Assembly (NCBI GenBank): GCA_020064725.1
Contig: JAGTWJ010000019.1
Location: forward strand, 248,001 to 312,000
DNA length: 64,000 bases
Source: Drechslerella dactyloides
Taxonomy: Eukaryota; Ascomycota; Orbiliomycetes; Orbiliales; Orbiliaceae
Reading direction: 5' to 3'
Both the position numbers and the translations under genes were made by a program. The notes under the pieces are model-generated. The model ran no database searches. It was not told the DNA's origin and worked only from the letters and a program-made list of their open reading frames with translations. Shown piece after piece: positions 32,286 through 44,400 of this stretch (position 1 is its first letter; every line of letters starts with the position of its first letter).

Positions 32286-33950
32286 ATGTGGAAGCCAACG
32301 CGTTCCGCAGCAATGGCACGACTAGCCGTACATAAGGAGGGCCAGCACACCCTAACGGAACCTCTGGCGCCTCAGCAATGGGCTGATTTTAGCGCTAGCA
32401 TCGGGGAAGGGCCACAGCCAGAGCATCTACGTTTCAGCAACCCTTCCTGGAATCTCGAGCTTATGCGAGTCGTCGCCGCCGAGTTTTGGAAGAAGCGCGG
32501 CAAAGACGGGCAGCCCGGTACTCCAAAAGAAATCAACAATGACGTTTCAGCCCGAGACTTGGTAGACTGGGCTGATGGAAGCTTCAAATCCGATATCGAG
32601 CAACCCGAGGTACCATCCAGCCCAGGGAGGGATTTGGAGACCAGAGAACGGAAGCGGAAAACCATAGATTACAGCGTTTTTGGTGCGGGGTTCTATTACG
32701 ACTCAAACGATGAGGATGAATTGAACCCGAGCCGTAAGGGCCGACGAAGATATCGATCTAAAGATGCTCTCTCTTCAGATGTCATGGATGAAGATGGTAT
32801 CCCCACATCCTCATCAATACAGCCGAAGGCGCCCTACAGCGGGAAGAAGCGAGGACGACCCAGGAAGGTTCCTTTGGATGCTACAGCGTCTGCACTGCTG
32901 AGTGATGACATCCCCACGCTAGATGCTCAGTCGCAATTACCTGCATCTTCCCCATGTCAACAACAAGAAAGAAGACAGGTCTTCAGAGACGCGGCGAGCA
33001 GGGTTTCATTGCTAGATTCATCAAGGCAGCTGGCAACAAGTGTTATTCCATCAAGAACGCAAACCTCACAGTCTGTGGCGACTTTTGGTAGCGCGCGATA
33101 CCAACCCGGCGTCGACATCGCTAGAGCCAACAGCTCGGAGAATACACGGTCTACCCTAACAGCCGGTAGTAGTCCTGCCTCAAGCATTTACGAAGACCCT
33201 GCGTCTTCTCCGAGCCACGCCGCCCCTTTCCCCGCTGGCACCCTGCGCATGACTGAACTGCCAGCTCAGATCGCAGCAACTATCCCCGTAAAATCCGAAT
33301 TTTTCAGCCGCCGAGACCACGTCGGGCCGCTGATAGGTGGTAACAACCGGACCCTAGTCACTCCGATCCCGAACCCAAAGCCGGAAGCACCAATCGTAAC
33401 GAGAGGCTACCTCGCCATCCAGCCGGCTTGGAACCCACACGCGCCCAAGAAAGCTGGCCAGAACGGTAGCATAATGCAACTATCGGGCGTCTCCCTGGAC
33501 CCGATATCTAAGACGCAGGAGAGCTTCCCTGTATTTGTGGCACGAGGGAGCAACCAATGGGAGTACTGCGGCCAGTACGCCATTGCGGAGGTAGCTGAAC
33601 TGAGCAGCTTTGAACGATGGCTGCATCTCACAGAGTCGCCGAGTCTCTTGAGGCACTGGGGGGAACAAATCGTGCAGAAGCGGTACGAGTGGGCCAAAGA
33701 GCTGTTCGCGAAACAGGGCGGATGGAACGAGGACCAGTGGAATGGGGCAACCGCAGATGCAGTGGCTAAGATGATCGAGAACGGCAGCATTCCGATGCAT
33801 TGGATCCACCTGCAGTGCGTAGGGTTCGACTGGGATTTCTACAATGCGCTGCTTGGAGTCAAGGTGGACAGTGTGCCTCCCCCCTCCGCCATGACCGATT
33901 CGCAGACCGATGTGTCCCGGGGCGCAGTTACTGGAGCGATAATGGGCTGA
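32286..33950 (+). CDS. DUF6697-domain protein with AT-hook
   Basis: About 554 aa from ATG 32286 (a second ATG lies nine codons on; the true start could be in an upstream exon). The N-terminal conserved block (PQQWADF to AAEFWKKRGK) is followed by a low-complexity serine/proline-rich middle with an AT-hook KKRGRPRK at about residue 186. The C-terminal globular domain from about residue 405 (FPVFVARGS, YCGQYAIAEV, IHLQCVGFDWDFYNALL) matches my memory of the fungal DUF6697 family. Probably nuclear because of the AT-hook; function unknown. No intron is needed. Confidence 0.8.
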   Translation: MWKPTRSAAMARLAVHKEGQHTLTEPLAPQQWADFSASIGEGPQPEHLRFSNPSWNLELMRVVAAEFWKKRGKDGQPGTPKEINNDVSARDLVDWADGSFKSDIEQPEVPSSPGRDLETRERKRKTIDYSVFGAGFYYDSNDEDELNPSRKGRRRYRSKDALSSDVMDEDGIPTSSSIQPKAPYSGKKRGRPRKVPLDATASALLSDDIPTLDAQSQLPASSPCQQQERRQVFRDAASRVSLLDSSRQLATSVIPSRTQTSQSVATFGSARYQPGVDIARANSSENTRSTLTAGSSPASSIYEDPASSPSHAAPFPAGTLRMTELPAQIAATIPVKSEFFSRRDHVGPLIGGNNRTLVTPIPNPKPEAPIVTRGYLAIQPAWNPHAPKKAGQNGSIMQLSGVSLDPISKTQESFPVFVARGSNQWEYCGQYAIAEVAELSSFERWLHLTESPSLLRHWGEQIVQKRYEWAKELFAKQGGWNEDQWNGATADAVAKMIENGSIPMHWIHLQCVGFDWDFYNALLGVKVDSVPPPSAMTDSQTDVSRGAVTGAIMG

Positions 33951-34271
33951 TTCGCCTCTCATGCGCACGATGTGAATACGAAAAACCATTAAGCAGGTAG
34001 AACAAAATGTGTGACTTTTCAGTGACGGGGCACTTTTAAGGACAGGATATCATATTTCGTTCTTCAAACTCGCGCCCTGACTCCTGTTGGGCAACGGAAC
34101 CTTTGCGGCGACTAGCTGGTCTGTGTGTGGTATTTTTCGCGTTGACTTCCCAGCTAGTCACCCGCCAGCGCGTCGCCCGTTCCATCAAACTCTCCGACTT
34201 CGCATCTCCGACGCCACAGCTCCACTCTCTCACCATCACTGCTCGTTCCAGGAGACCCTGTCACCGCCAGC
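33951..34271. other. Intergenic, promoter of the FAM50-like gene
   Basis: Short space between two genes on the same strand; CT-rich sequence just before ATG 34272. Confidence 0.5.
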
Positions 34272-35591
34272 ATGCCGCCTTCAAACCCCAACAAGAAAGC
34301 GCCCGCTCCGCCTGCGGCAGCCGCAGCGGTACCTGTCGACCGCCCGACTCATAACTTCCGCTTCACCGCCCAGAACGAAACTCTCGAAGACGTCCTCAAG
34401 TCCCAGACCGTCGGTCTGGTCCATCTTTCCGACTTCAAAAAGCGGCGCGCCGAGCTTCTCGAGCAGAAAGAGCGTGAAGCTGCCAATGCGAACCAATCTG
34501 CGCCAGGGTCCGCGGGTGGCAGTCGTGCCGGTAGTGTCGGCAGCGATGGGTGAGGACGCTTTCCCCCCCTCTACCATGAGTCCCATGAGTTTTCCCAAGT
34601 CGACAGGATCAGTCTTGGGGCAGGGCTAACAAGATTAGGAATGTAAAGCCTCCCGCGCCCAAGAAGCGCAAGAAGACAGCGACCTCGCGCGGGTTACTCT
34701 CATTCGATGACGCCGACGCCGACAACGATTCCTCCCCAATATCCTCGATAGCACCGTCCCCGCTACCAACCTCTACCAACCCATCGCGTGGCAATACCCC
34801 GATAGCGACCGCTAGTGCCACATCCACCCCACCCCCAGAAAAGGCGTCTGAGAAGGGCAAAGATGGCGACGGCGAAGAGACGCAGCAGGTTGTCTCCATG
34901 GCTCCCAAGCGCAAATTCAATACCAACCTACCTGCTCCAACAGTCCTGACGAAGGCCTCTTTGCGCAAAGAGGCCGAGATGCGCGAGTCCCTCCGCAAAG
35001 AATTCAACAAGCTACAGGAACAAATCCGCAACGAAGAGATCTCCATCCCCTTCGTATTCTACGACGGTACAAACGTCCCCGGTGGCGAATGCAAAATGAA
35101 AAAGGGTGAGGCTGTATGGCTATTTCTGGAACGTGCTCGACGGACAAGAGGGCTCTGGCACCGCGTCAGCGTCGACGACCTGATGTTTGTCCGCGGCGAA
35201 ATCATCATTCCACATGTAAGCTACCCCGACGCCACTCTCCATGCCCAGTCTTCGAGATCCTGATCTTCTGCGGCGTATGTAGCATTACGAATTCTACTAC
35301 TTCATCGTCAACGGCACAGTCGGCCCGCACGGAAAGCTTTTTGACTACCCTTCCGCATTGACTCTCAAGGACGGCAAGATCGACTCCTCCGGTGCAGCGA
35401 AAGATAAGGACGGGAAGAATAACGATCGTCCTCCGGACGACCCCACATTGACCAAGGTAGTTGACCGTCGTTGGTACGAGCGGAATAAACACATCTTCCC
35501 GGCCAGCATGTGGGAAACATTCGACCCAAACAAGGATTATGCGAATATGATACGGCGAGACAAGTGCGAAAACTCGTTCTTCTTCAGTTGA
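34272..35591 (+). CDS. FAM50/XAP5 family protein
   Basis: Conserved nuclear protein of the XAP5/FAM50 family, linked in other eukaryotes to spliceosome or transcription functions. Exons 34272-34549, 34639-35215, 35283-35591 (387 aa). The N-terminus FKKRRAELLEQKEREA is a charged helix. The middle is basic (KKRKKTATSRGLLSF). The C-terminal XAP5 domain is unmistakable: PFVFYDGTNVPGG, VSVDDLMFVRGEIIIPHHYEFYYF (made across intron 2), VVDRRWYERNKHIFPASMWE. The domain is complete to the stop codon. It converges with TYW1, with about 285 bp between stop codons. Confidence 0.95.
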
Positions 35592-35875
35592 GCCCAAATA
35601 CCACTGGAATTTAGAGGACAACCCTCGTCTCAGCCCGATGTATAATATTAGACTCGCTCGGAGGTCGCCTTTCACAATGGGAATGAAATGATATATATAT
35701 TTGCCTTGGGATCCGGAAGCGAGGCTTCGGGGTTTAGATATTGACAGTGCGTCAGTTAGGGTGCTGCCGCCCCGGGGTTACCCATTTAAACACTATTGAT
35801 CATACCGGGCGCATCGAGCACAAGAAACCGTTCTCCGACGCTCTCCGCTCTCACGATCTTATATCATATCAAAAA

Positions 35876-38440
35876 TTATCCGCATCCACTCTCAGCCTCC
35901 GCGACTTCCTGGGCAGTCTTACCCTTATGTTTGCCCTTCTTATAGACTCTCTCATCCGCAGGCTGCAGAACCTAAACGTCAGCATACATGTATATCTTAT
36001 ATAAAACAGCCAGAGTGCAAGATACTCACGTTAAATCCGCCATTGCCCCAAACAGCCCACTCTTCCGTCGGTGGGCCCACGTAATCCAACGGCCCAAACT
36101 CTCTCCCCTCTTCCAGGAGCTGGAAGAACTTCTCATAGTCAATAACTGTATGCCACCTGCCGTCGATAAAGTAGTCATTGCTCGCGATGAGCACGCAGCA
36201 ACTGTGCGCATGCTCGGCAGCGATCCCGTATTTCAGCCCCCGCCGCTCCAGCGCTTCGTTCAGCTTCTTTACAAACTCGCAAACTTCTTCATAGAAAGGC
36301 ACGTTTCGCATCGTCAGGCCTGCTCCGACGGACGTCGAAGTCCCGCAATAGGTCACACCCTTGATTTCTACGAACGCCGGCAGCCCCTGTTCCACAAGGG
36401 CTGCATAACCCTCGGCCTCTTCCTCGATGTTGAAACCCTTGACGAGCGTCAACCGGAAGACCGTACGCATGCGGTCCCGCTTCGCACGCAGGATTTCCAA
36501 GCATTTGAGAAAGCGCTCCCAGAAGTCACGGTGCAAGGGTCGATCGATCCGACGCAAGCTCTCCTTATTTGAAGCGTCGATGCTGACGTAGAGCTGTGTG
36601 ACATATTTGAGTCGCGCCAGTTGGTCCGGGTGCTGCGCGTTGCAGACTAGGAAACTAGATATCCGACGAGCATGCAGCATGCTCAAAAATTCGTTGATGT
36701 GGGGGTAGAAGATTGGTTCTCCCACCAAGCTTAGCGCGCAGTGTCTGATCCTGAAGGCTTCCGCGAAGCGGTCGGCTCGGACTCCGGGTATGCCCTTCAG
36801 CATCTTGATTTTCTGGTAATGTCCGTCCATGGCGCCCTGAAGGATCATGTCCGGCGGGTCGACCGTCCAGTTCCAGGTGGTGGAGACTGGGTTGGTTCCA
36901 TGTCGCCAGCAGAAGACGCATTTATTACTGCAGCTGAGCGACGGCGTGGTTTCCATGCATAGATGTGATTTGATTCCGTAGAAGGAGTATTTGTAGCAGC
37001 TGCCTCGGCCGCGCAGGGCGGACTTTGTCCAGCGACAGAGCTTGACACCAGAGTGGGACCCGACGATTGTATAACCCTGCTTTGTGAGGGCGTTATAGGT
37101 TGGCGACTCTTTCGGAACCATCTCTTTGATCTTTGGAGCTGGCCTGGACGAAGACTTGGTAGTAAAGTCAACCGGTATTGGCGGTTTCGACTTTCTTTTG
37201 GATTTCGAAGGCTGGGGATTCGTGGACAGCGGTTTTTGAATTGAATCGCCGAGATCTTCGACGTCGACCAGTGGCTCGGTTTGATTCGTCGCGTCGTCCT
37301 GCGCTATGTCCTCGTCGTCCTCGCTATCGACGCCGTTGTACTCTGCGATGGTCTCCCCGCCAGTGAGATCATGCAATGCAACTTCCAAATGCTCTCGCCA
37401 CTCCTTCAAGCTAGCTACAGCGTCGTCTTTTACATCGCCCATGCCAATCGGGAATATCCGCTTCCCGCCAGTGAGTTTGGCCATCCATCGGTCGGCCTCC
37501 TTGGCCTGTCCACAGAAGATGCCACCTCCCCTGCCCTCTTCGATCGGCCATCCCTCCTTGTCACCAAATCCAAACACGGAGAACCCGAGCAGGGATCGCA
37601 AAGGTCGGGTGTCGATCCGGAAATCATGATGAGTTTCCGACAAGTGTTCGAGAAAGGCATCCACCGGGGAGGTTATCTCGTAAGTCGGGATGAGGAGTAG
37701 ATAGACCGATGTCGTGTTGGGTGTTTTTGGCGCTGCCGGCGAGATGAAATAGTCATCGAGGTCGAGATAGTCTAGGTTTTCGACGATAGGCGGAAGGAAT
37801 ATCGCCTTCTCGTGGGGATCGAGGTCGTCGCTGGTCTCGGGAACAACAGGAGGAGCAGGGGCCGGAGTGTAGAGCGGCTGAGAGAAGAGGTCTTCCGCCA
37901 GCTTTGTTGCATACTTCGCGGTGGAGCCGGTGAGCGAGGAATAGAATACGTATATTTGTATAGCTTTTCGGTCCGGTAGAACGTCACCCGCTTCGTCTAC
38001 CGCGGCGACATCGCTGCCGCCGACAGCTGGAGACGGTTGTTTCTTCTTGCGAGCTTGGCCACCGGTAATCCTCTTCGGTCCAGTTTTGGGGACAGGAGAA
38101 AGCTTGCGACGTTTGCTGGACGGTGATATGTCCTCGAATTTCTCGGGCAGGACGACGGATCCATCGGGTTCTGCGGAAAGTTGAGGCTCCAGCTTGGACG
38201 GGCTCGGTGGAGCAACATCAGCGGGCTTTCGAGCCAGCACCCAGCTCCTCAGATTCACAGCGAGGAGAGCCAGAGCAAACGCTACGATGAGGGGTATCCT
38301 GGCCGCATGCCAGAGCTCCAGGAGGTCTAGATATCATGAACGTCAGTACCGCATACAGCTGTCCCACTGGTGGGGCAGAGGAAGAAGCGGAAGGACACAC
38401 CAATCGACCGCCCGTCGCTATCGAGCGAGACGTCCCCCAT
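35876..38440 (-). CDS. TYW1: tRNA 4-demethylwyosine synthase TYW1
   Basis: Radical-SAM enzyme that condenses pyruvate with N1-methylguanosine 37 of tRNA-Phe to build the tricyclic core of wybutosine. Exons 38440-38401, 38326-36030, 35971-35876 (810 aa). A 13-residue first exon (MGDVSLDSDGRS...) is joined to a hydrophobic N-terminal segment (RIPLIVAFALALLAVNL), a membrane anchor as in other fungal TYW1s. A flavodoxin-like domain starts at about residue 136 (IYVFYSSLTGSTAKYA). The radical-SAM cluster CSNKCVFCW is at about 473-480. The ending GGFN|VLQPADERVYKK is created by the last intron. The family and length match. Confidence 0.95.
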
Positions 38441-39296
38441 TCGCGGCACCGGTGGGCTGGACCCTGCGCCTGCGTGGTGACACGACACAAATTTAAAGCG
38501 GGCGTGAGGTCAAGTTTAAGTTTGTTGAACGGTCGAGTGCGTCTGCAGTGTCACAGCATGGAGGAAGGATGAAGATTTCAAGGTTCTGCGATTGGCCGGT
38601 TTGCCCACATTATTGTGCGCCCGCCGCAGAGCTTGCCGAATCGAGATGCCCCGCAACCAACAACACGCCCCAGCTATCGATTAGATAATCAATGCAAAGA
38701 TACCGGAGAAACCGCCAGCTTGAGCAACATATATATGGCAAAGAGGCATTCGGCGAATCCTTATCGTTCATGCGAGCAAGCACTGGCAGGCCGTGAAATT
38801 CAACCTCTGAGGAGGTACTCCACTCCGACCTATGGACTGCGACGGTTGGTCCCATCAAAGAATTAGAGCCAGATACCCCAGCAGCTGGCGTAGTAGACAA
38901 GTATTCAATACAATAATTTGAGACTTTGACAGAACAACAGTTCGTACGACACGATGCAATCGATGCATACCGATAGACAGCCTATACGGCACCGGACGTG
39001 GAGGCGGGTGGACGGATTGAGAGCCTGGAGCGGCCGACATGATCCGAATTGAATCCGTGCTTGGAAGCTCTCGAGATCTCGTGGTTGCGTTGCCGTTTGA
39101 AAACGCAACAGTGCCTGCGCAGACATCCATCCCACTTTTCGAAAACTCGACCGGGCTTCGACTTCAGCTCGCGATCGAGACCATCGCCGACACCCGCAGC
39201 AAAGCATCGCCAGCCGTGAGGAACGGCTCTATGAAGATACTCACCCGTGTTTCAGCTAGGCTCCACCCGCAGTCTCTTTACCTTCCCGGCCGACCC

Positions 39297-39327
<31 letters not shown>

Positions 39328-39350
39328 GACACCCCGCCCGTTTCCGAAAC
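38441..39350. other. Divergent promoter region between TYW1 and RKI1
   Basis: About 900 bp between divergent starts. From 39039 the sequence is open in frame with the downstream isomerase (see findings). Confidence 0.6.
39300..39328 (+). repeat. (CAT)9 microsatellite just upstream of RKI1 ATG
   Basis: Nine perfect CAT units, 24 bases before ATG 39351. In the isomerase frame they read as a run of nine histidines. Confidence 0.95.
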
Positions 39351-40145
39351 ATGGCCACCGCCGCCGAAGACCTGGTCGCGTCCGCGAAGAAGCTCGCCGC
39401 TGCAACAGCCGTCACAACCCACTATCCCAAATCGCCTCCCAAGTACATCGGCATCGGCTCCGGCAGCACGATTGTCCACGTCGTCGCCTCAATCGCAGCT
39501 CTCGACCCGTCGCTCACCTCCTCGACAAAGTTCATCCCGACGGGATTCCAATCGAAGCAGCTGCTGCTGCAACACAACTTGGAGATACTTGACATAGACC
39601 TCCTGCCGCCCGGGGAGAACATCTCCGTGGCCTTCGACGGCGCCGACGAGGTCGACAGCCAGCTCAATTGCATCAAGGGCGGTGGCGCGTGTCTCTTCCA
39701 GGAGAAAATCGTCGCTGTGCAGGCAGAAAAGTTTGTCGTAATCGCAGACTTCCGGAAGATCTCCAAGACGTTGCTGACGCCCACCACTTGGCCGTCGGGA
39801 ATACCGATCGAGGTGGTTCCTTCATCGTACCCTTACGTCACGGCGAAGCTGCAGGCTTTGGGCGCCACCCAAGTCGTACTCAGGCCCGGCGGGAAAGCAA
39901 AAGCGGGGCCCTGCGTCACGGACAATGGCAACTTCCTCCTGGACTCCGTGTTCCCAACACTAAAGGAAGGCGAGGATGTAGTACAAGATCTAGCCGAAGC
40001 GATCAAGGGGATCGTGGGAGTGGTCGAGCATGGGTTGTTCTACGAAGGCAGCAGCGGCTGGAAGGGCAGGCCCACCGTGGGGTACTTTGGCATGGAGGAC
40101 GGGGCGGTGAAAGTGCTCGAGAAGGGCGGGTGGTTGGCGGCGTAA
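39351..40145 (+). CDS. RKI1: Ribose-5-phosphate isomerase A
   Basis: Interconverts ribose-5-phosphate and ribulose-5-phosphate in the non-oxidative pentose phosphate pathway; cytosolic. 264 aa from ATG 39351, without introns. Active-site motifs: IGIGSGSTIVHVV (phosphate loop), FDGADEVD (catalytic acid pair), CIKGGGA with the conserved lysine, and FLLDSVF near the end. The start at 39351 (MATAAEDLVASAKKLA) matches the usual N-terminus. In-frame ATGs at 39039 and 39231 would extend it by 104 or 40 residues, including the nine-histidine run. Confidence 0.95.
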   Translation: MATAAEDLVASAKKLAAATAVTTHYPKSPPKYIGIGSGSTIVHVVASIAALDPSLTSSTKFIPTGFQSKQLLLQHNLEILDIDLLPPGENISVAFDGADEVDSQLNCIKGGGACLFQEKIVAVQAEKFVVIADFRKISKTLLTPTTWPSGIPIEVVPSSYPYVTAKLQALGATQVVLRPGGKAKAGPCVTDNGNFLLDSVFPTLKEGEDVVQDLAEAIKGIVGVVEHGLFYEGSSGWKGRPTVGYFGMEDGAVKVLEKGGWLAA

Positions 40146-40432
40146 GAGCGGCTTCGCGATATCGGACGGAGAATCAGGCTCTCCTCCTCCTCCGCAGGCA
40201 GCAGCGCGAGAGCCATCTACTGTGTATGAGAATACGTGTCCCAGGTACGGATACATAGAAGCAATAGACACGCCAAGTTACGTTATCATTCCTCGGATCC
40301 TCCCTCGCTTGCTCGTCCAACGTGAGCCGAACGCGCGACCGAGACCGCGTCACTCTTCCACACCACCACCACCACTGTCCCTCCGACACATCGCGACTTC
40401 ACCGCCGCCGCCGCCAGCACCAGCAGCCCAAA

Positions 40433-41471
40433 ATGGCGCTCCTGGTCTCTCCGCTCTCGCAGATGCCCGCGACAGACTGCAATACGGCTCTGCTCACAGA
40501 CCCGTCCTACTCCAACTTTACCATCTCCGTCCTGCTGTTCCTCGGCATCCTGATCTCCTACATCCCGCAACACCACCGAATCATCACCCGCCGGACGTCC
40601 GAGGGCATCTCGCCCTTGTTCCTCCTCCTCGGCGTCACCTCCGGGACATGCGCCCTCGCCAACATCTGGATGCTGGGGTGGGGCGTTGTCGAGTGTTGTG
40701 CGACCGATCTCGGTCCCTTCCAGTGCTTCGCCGGTATGCTGGGAATCCTGCAAGTGACCGCGCAATGGTCCTGCTTCATGATCATGTAAGTTGAACCCCC
40801 GTTCGGCCCGCCGCTGGATACGATGGAACGCTCCCTGCTCATGCTCTCACCGCCTTCACAGTTTGCTCCTCTTTTTGATCTACTTCCCGCTCGCTACTCC
40901 GGTGTACCCCACCTCCGATAACCTCTCGACGGACTCCCACCACCACGAAAACCCCAGTCCGACAACCGCCCTTTCGATATCCCTGCTCTCGTTCATCCAC
41001 CTCGTCGTTACACTCGTAGTCTCCGTATACCTTTACAGAACCGCCTCGCCGTCCGCCGTTGCCAGCTGGACCGCTTTCCTCGGCGTCCAGTCCACCCTCC
41101 TAGCCAGCATCCAGTACATCCCCCAGATATACACAACGTACAAGCTCAAGGCCGTCGGCAGCTTGAGCATCCCTATGATGTGCCTCCAGACACCCGGATC
41201 CTTCGTCTGGGCGATCTCCCTAGCCACCAGAGAAGGCACCGACTGGAGCAGCTGGCTCGTGTACTGCGTCACCGGAACCCTGCAAGGCAGCTTGCTGGCG
41301 ATGGCAATCGTATTCGAACGGAGACGGAAGAGGGACGAAGCGGACGCCGCCTTGTTTGCAGATCCAGAAGACGAAGACGATACGTTTGTACACGAGGCAG
41401 GTATCTCCGGCAGGAGACCAGCGAATGAGAGAACAAGGCTCCTGGCGGACGAAGACATCGCCAACCTGTAG
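40433..41471 (+). CDS. PQ-loop repeat membrane protein
   Basis: Seven-helix transporter-like protein of the PQ-loop/MtN3 superfamily, which includes lysosomal or vacuolar cationic amino-acid and cystine exporters. Exons 40433-40785 and 40862-41471 (320 aa) are joined by a 76-nt intron with GTAAGT donor. PQ motifs: ISYIPQHHRI, followed by TSEGISPLFLLLG, and IQYIPQIYTTYK, followed by GSLSIPMMCLQTPG. The C-terminal cytosolic tail is acidic. A variable loop (residues about 125-150) is histidine, serine and proline rich. It lies 287 bp downstream of RKI1 on the same strand. The substrate cannot be told from the sequence. Confidence 0.9.
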
Positions 41472-44400
41472 AAACGTCGGCGACATTCGTGTAAGATACC
41501 GCAGCGTCTTCATCGCATTTAGAGCTTCGGATAATCCGACGCAGCATCATTCCCATACTCGGCATTTTGGATGGCTGCGTAGCGTCGCCGAAGCTTGACA
41601 TACTCCGCGTCGTACTATTTTTAACACGGTGATATCTGAGAAGTATATGTACTATTAATTGATTTATTTACCGATTCCTTTTATCAGGCTCAACCCAGTC
41701 GTAGTAAAACCTATCTGTAACATCGGCTGCATAGTAGTCTCGTGGTCAATGCAAGTCTGACCTCGAGACTAGTTGCATAGATGCGCGATACCCTCCCTAG
41801 TAGAATCGAGTTCCCAAAGTCGGCCCAAATCTTAAATCAAGGAAAACTTATCGGTTGAGCGATCTATCACACTACTAATTTTCGTCAGCGGCCGGGCCAC
41901 CCACTGCTACCTCATACTACCTCGAGCGACACGAAGCCAATCTTGCAAGCTCAAGTCGCCGCCTCGAACGACGTCGTAAAATACTGTCGGCACTGGTTCA
42001 GAATCTACAGACCCCAGATCCGCTGCTGTACTCAAGAACGTGGGGGCGTGGCGGGAAACCTGTGTAGAAAATCCGGCAAGGGAGTGCGAATGAGACGATA
42101 TCCGAATTTTGTCGTAGGTATTTCAAGAAAAAATGCCTTTGCCGGTGGGGAGCCTGGGGAAAGCAGGATTGGTGCACTGATGAAGAACCTGACATGAAAT
42201 TCGCCCGTACTGTATTGTGCAAAACACGATGAGGATTCAGTCTCGCGAGCTAGACTGCGTAAATTTCTTTTACAAGACAAATCAGTATTATGAAAATATA
42301 TTAACCGGCAATCCGAGCCCAGTCGATAATGCTTTGTAGGACTCATGCAGGATTCCAGGAATGACACATTCAATGAATTCATAGTTTATCGAATAAGTAG
42401 CCTTTTGTCTCGTAAACCAGACAGCCGTCCTTTTGGGCCTGCGAAGTAGCCTTGGAAGAAAGTAAGATTCTGCTGCGAGAGACGATATGAAAAGTCGATC
42501 AGGTCCTGATCAATCGAAGGGTCAACATGCACTATAGAGTTATTTCTCATATTCTCGAGATTTTAAACACTGGTCCGACTAAGCTTTTGCCTTCGCAAGC
42601 TTCCGGGACCCACGGTACCCGTATCCTCAGAGCTTCCCTTAGATATAAGGACAAAACGATCATAGCGAGGTGGTGATTGAGGGGAGTGGTCTAGCAAAAT
42701 CAGCCTCCTCATATATATGAGGTAGCTAATAGATCTATAGATTGCTATAGGTGACGGTGGTAGATCTAGACACGCCATCTTAACATCCACAGCCGAAGAA
42801 TTCGGCCCAAGCATTGAGTTGTCTCCAACATGGAATTAAGCCTAGCAGCGAAGACGTATCGACAGCGAGAACGTAAGTCTACCCCTGAATCGGTTTACAG
42901 CCCGGTCTCAATATTCATTTTACTTTAGATCTATAGAGGGGTCAAAACTTGGTAAAAGTCTATAATATCGGAGCGTTTTTTAGCATGAGAAATAATGCCA
43001 GCTTCGAGAGCAGCACTTAGGTATATAACTCGATGCACACAGCAGAGTATCATTTGTCTGTCCAATATATAGTGTATGCTTAGTCTCGGGGGTCGGCCAC
43101 TGGGACTAGTGATGCTTCCATATGCTCAGTGACTCCATATTTGAAAAGGATCCAACAGTCGGGATATATCGGACGTGCACTGTACACCTACGACCTCTAG
43201 AATTAGCACGTGGGGAGTACCCATACGGATAATGACACTCCATCGGCGATGTATGGAAGGATCGGCGCGCGTCAATAAGACCCATTCTATTCATAAGCTT
43301 CAGCTCTACCATGCATCCAGCTTCCGATTTCTGGGACAACTTCAGCTCCCGCCACACTCACTCTGCCTTTGGATACTCTAACATCTGTACTATTGATACT
43401 CTGATATCAGTGCTATTCCAAATCGAACCAAATGACGGGAGCATGTGGACCTGCCGTGTTTGCTGAAGAGATACCCGCAAGCTTGAACTGCGTACTATGC
43501 GCATGGACGATCAATAACTATAGGCCAACCACACGTAAGATATGGAAAAAGCCGCGGACCCGCGTGCATGTGAGCCTTACCGCCCCTGCTTGGACGCAGC
43601 ATCACCAGCCAGTCAGATGAATTGCCTGCGGCCAAATCCACAAACTGCGGCCAGGACTCACCACAGCCCTTGGGTACCATGTGAATCCGCTAGTGAGGAA
43701 TAGGGACAAGCCTACGCAGGCCGGAGGTAGGTTTCGTGAAACAAAGACATGGCAGGCTATGGATCGAAGTCGACGCACTCCCTGACCATTCTAAAAGATA
43801 TCGAAAGGGTCATACGTACGCTGCCGGACCCATGCGAATTTGACATACGAGACCACGCTGCGATAAGGGTGTCGTCGCGATCCTCCTTGGAAAGTCCCGC
43901 CACCCCTTTGTCTTTATTGCTAATCGCAACCCGAGTTCGCAAAGTAACTGGTGCTGGCGAAGATAGGCGTCGCGGATCAGGATGTTCACGGTAGCCGCCC
44001 CGTCCCCCATCACTTAATCATCAATCTGACTAATTTAGAATTCACGGCTCAACGAGAGGGGCTTGGAGTTTGATACCTGCAGAATAAGCTGCTGTATTGG
44101 TCTGGTGGATGCATGTACGGCATTCGTAACCTCCAGGCTCATCGGAACCCGCACATTTTTTATAGCGCATGCATGCTTTCCGATTGTGTTGCCATGTTGG
44201 ATCAAAAAGGTCAAGTATAGACTTCGCTTCACCCGCAAAGTTTCACACGACTCGGGCCTGGTTGACGAAGTAACTATAGTGACTTTCTTAGTGCACCGGT
44301 GATTCATTTTGGCTCATACATATTGTACGCACCCGTGAAACTTGATAAGTCGGTATTTGTTTGTCTACAATCGATAGAGTACATTTCGCGGCCAAGGCGA

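Noticed and set aside
33407..33989. Minus-strand frames of 127 and 169 codons under the DUF6697 gene
   Set aside because: Antisense shadows of conserved coding sequence; no motif.
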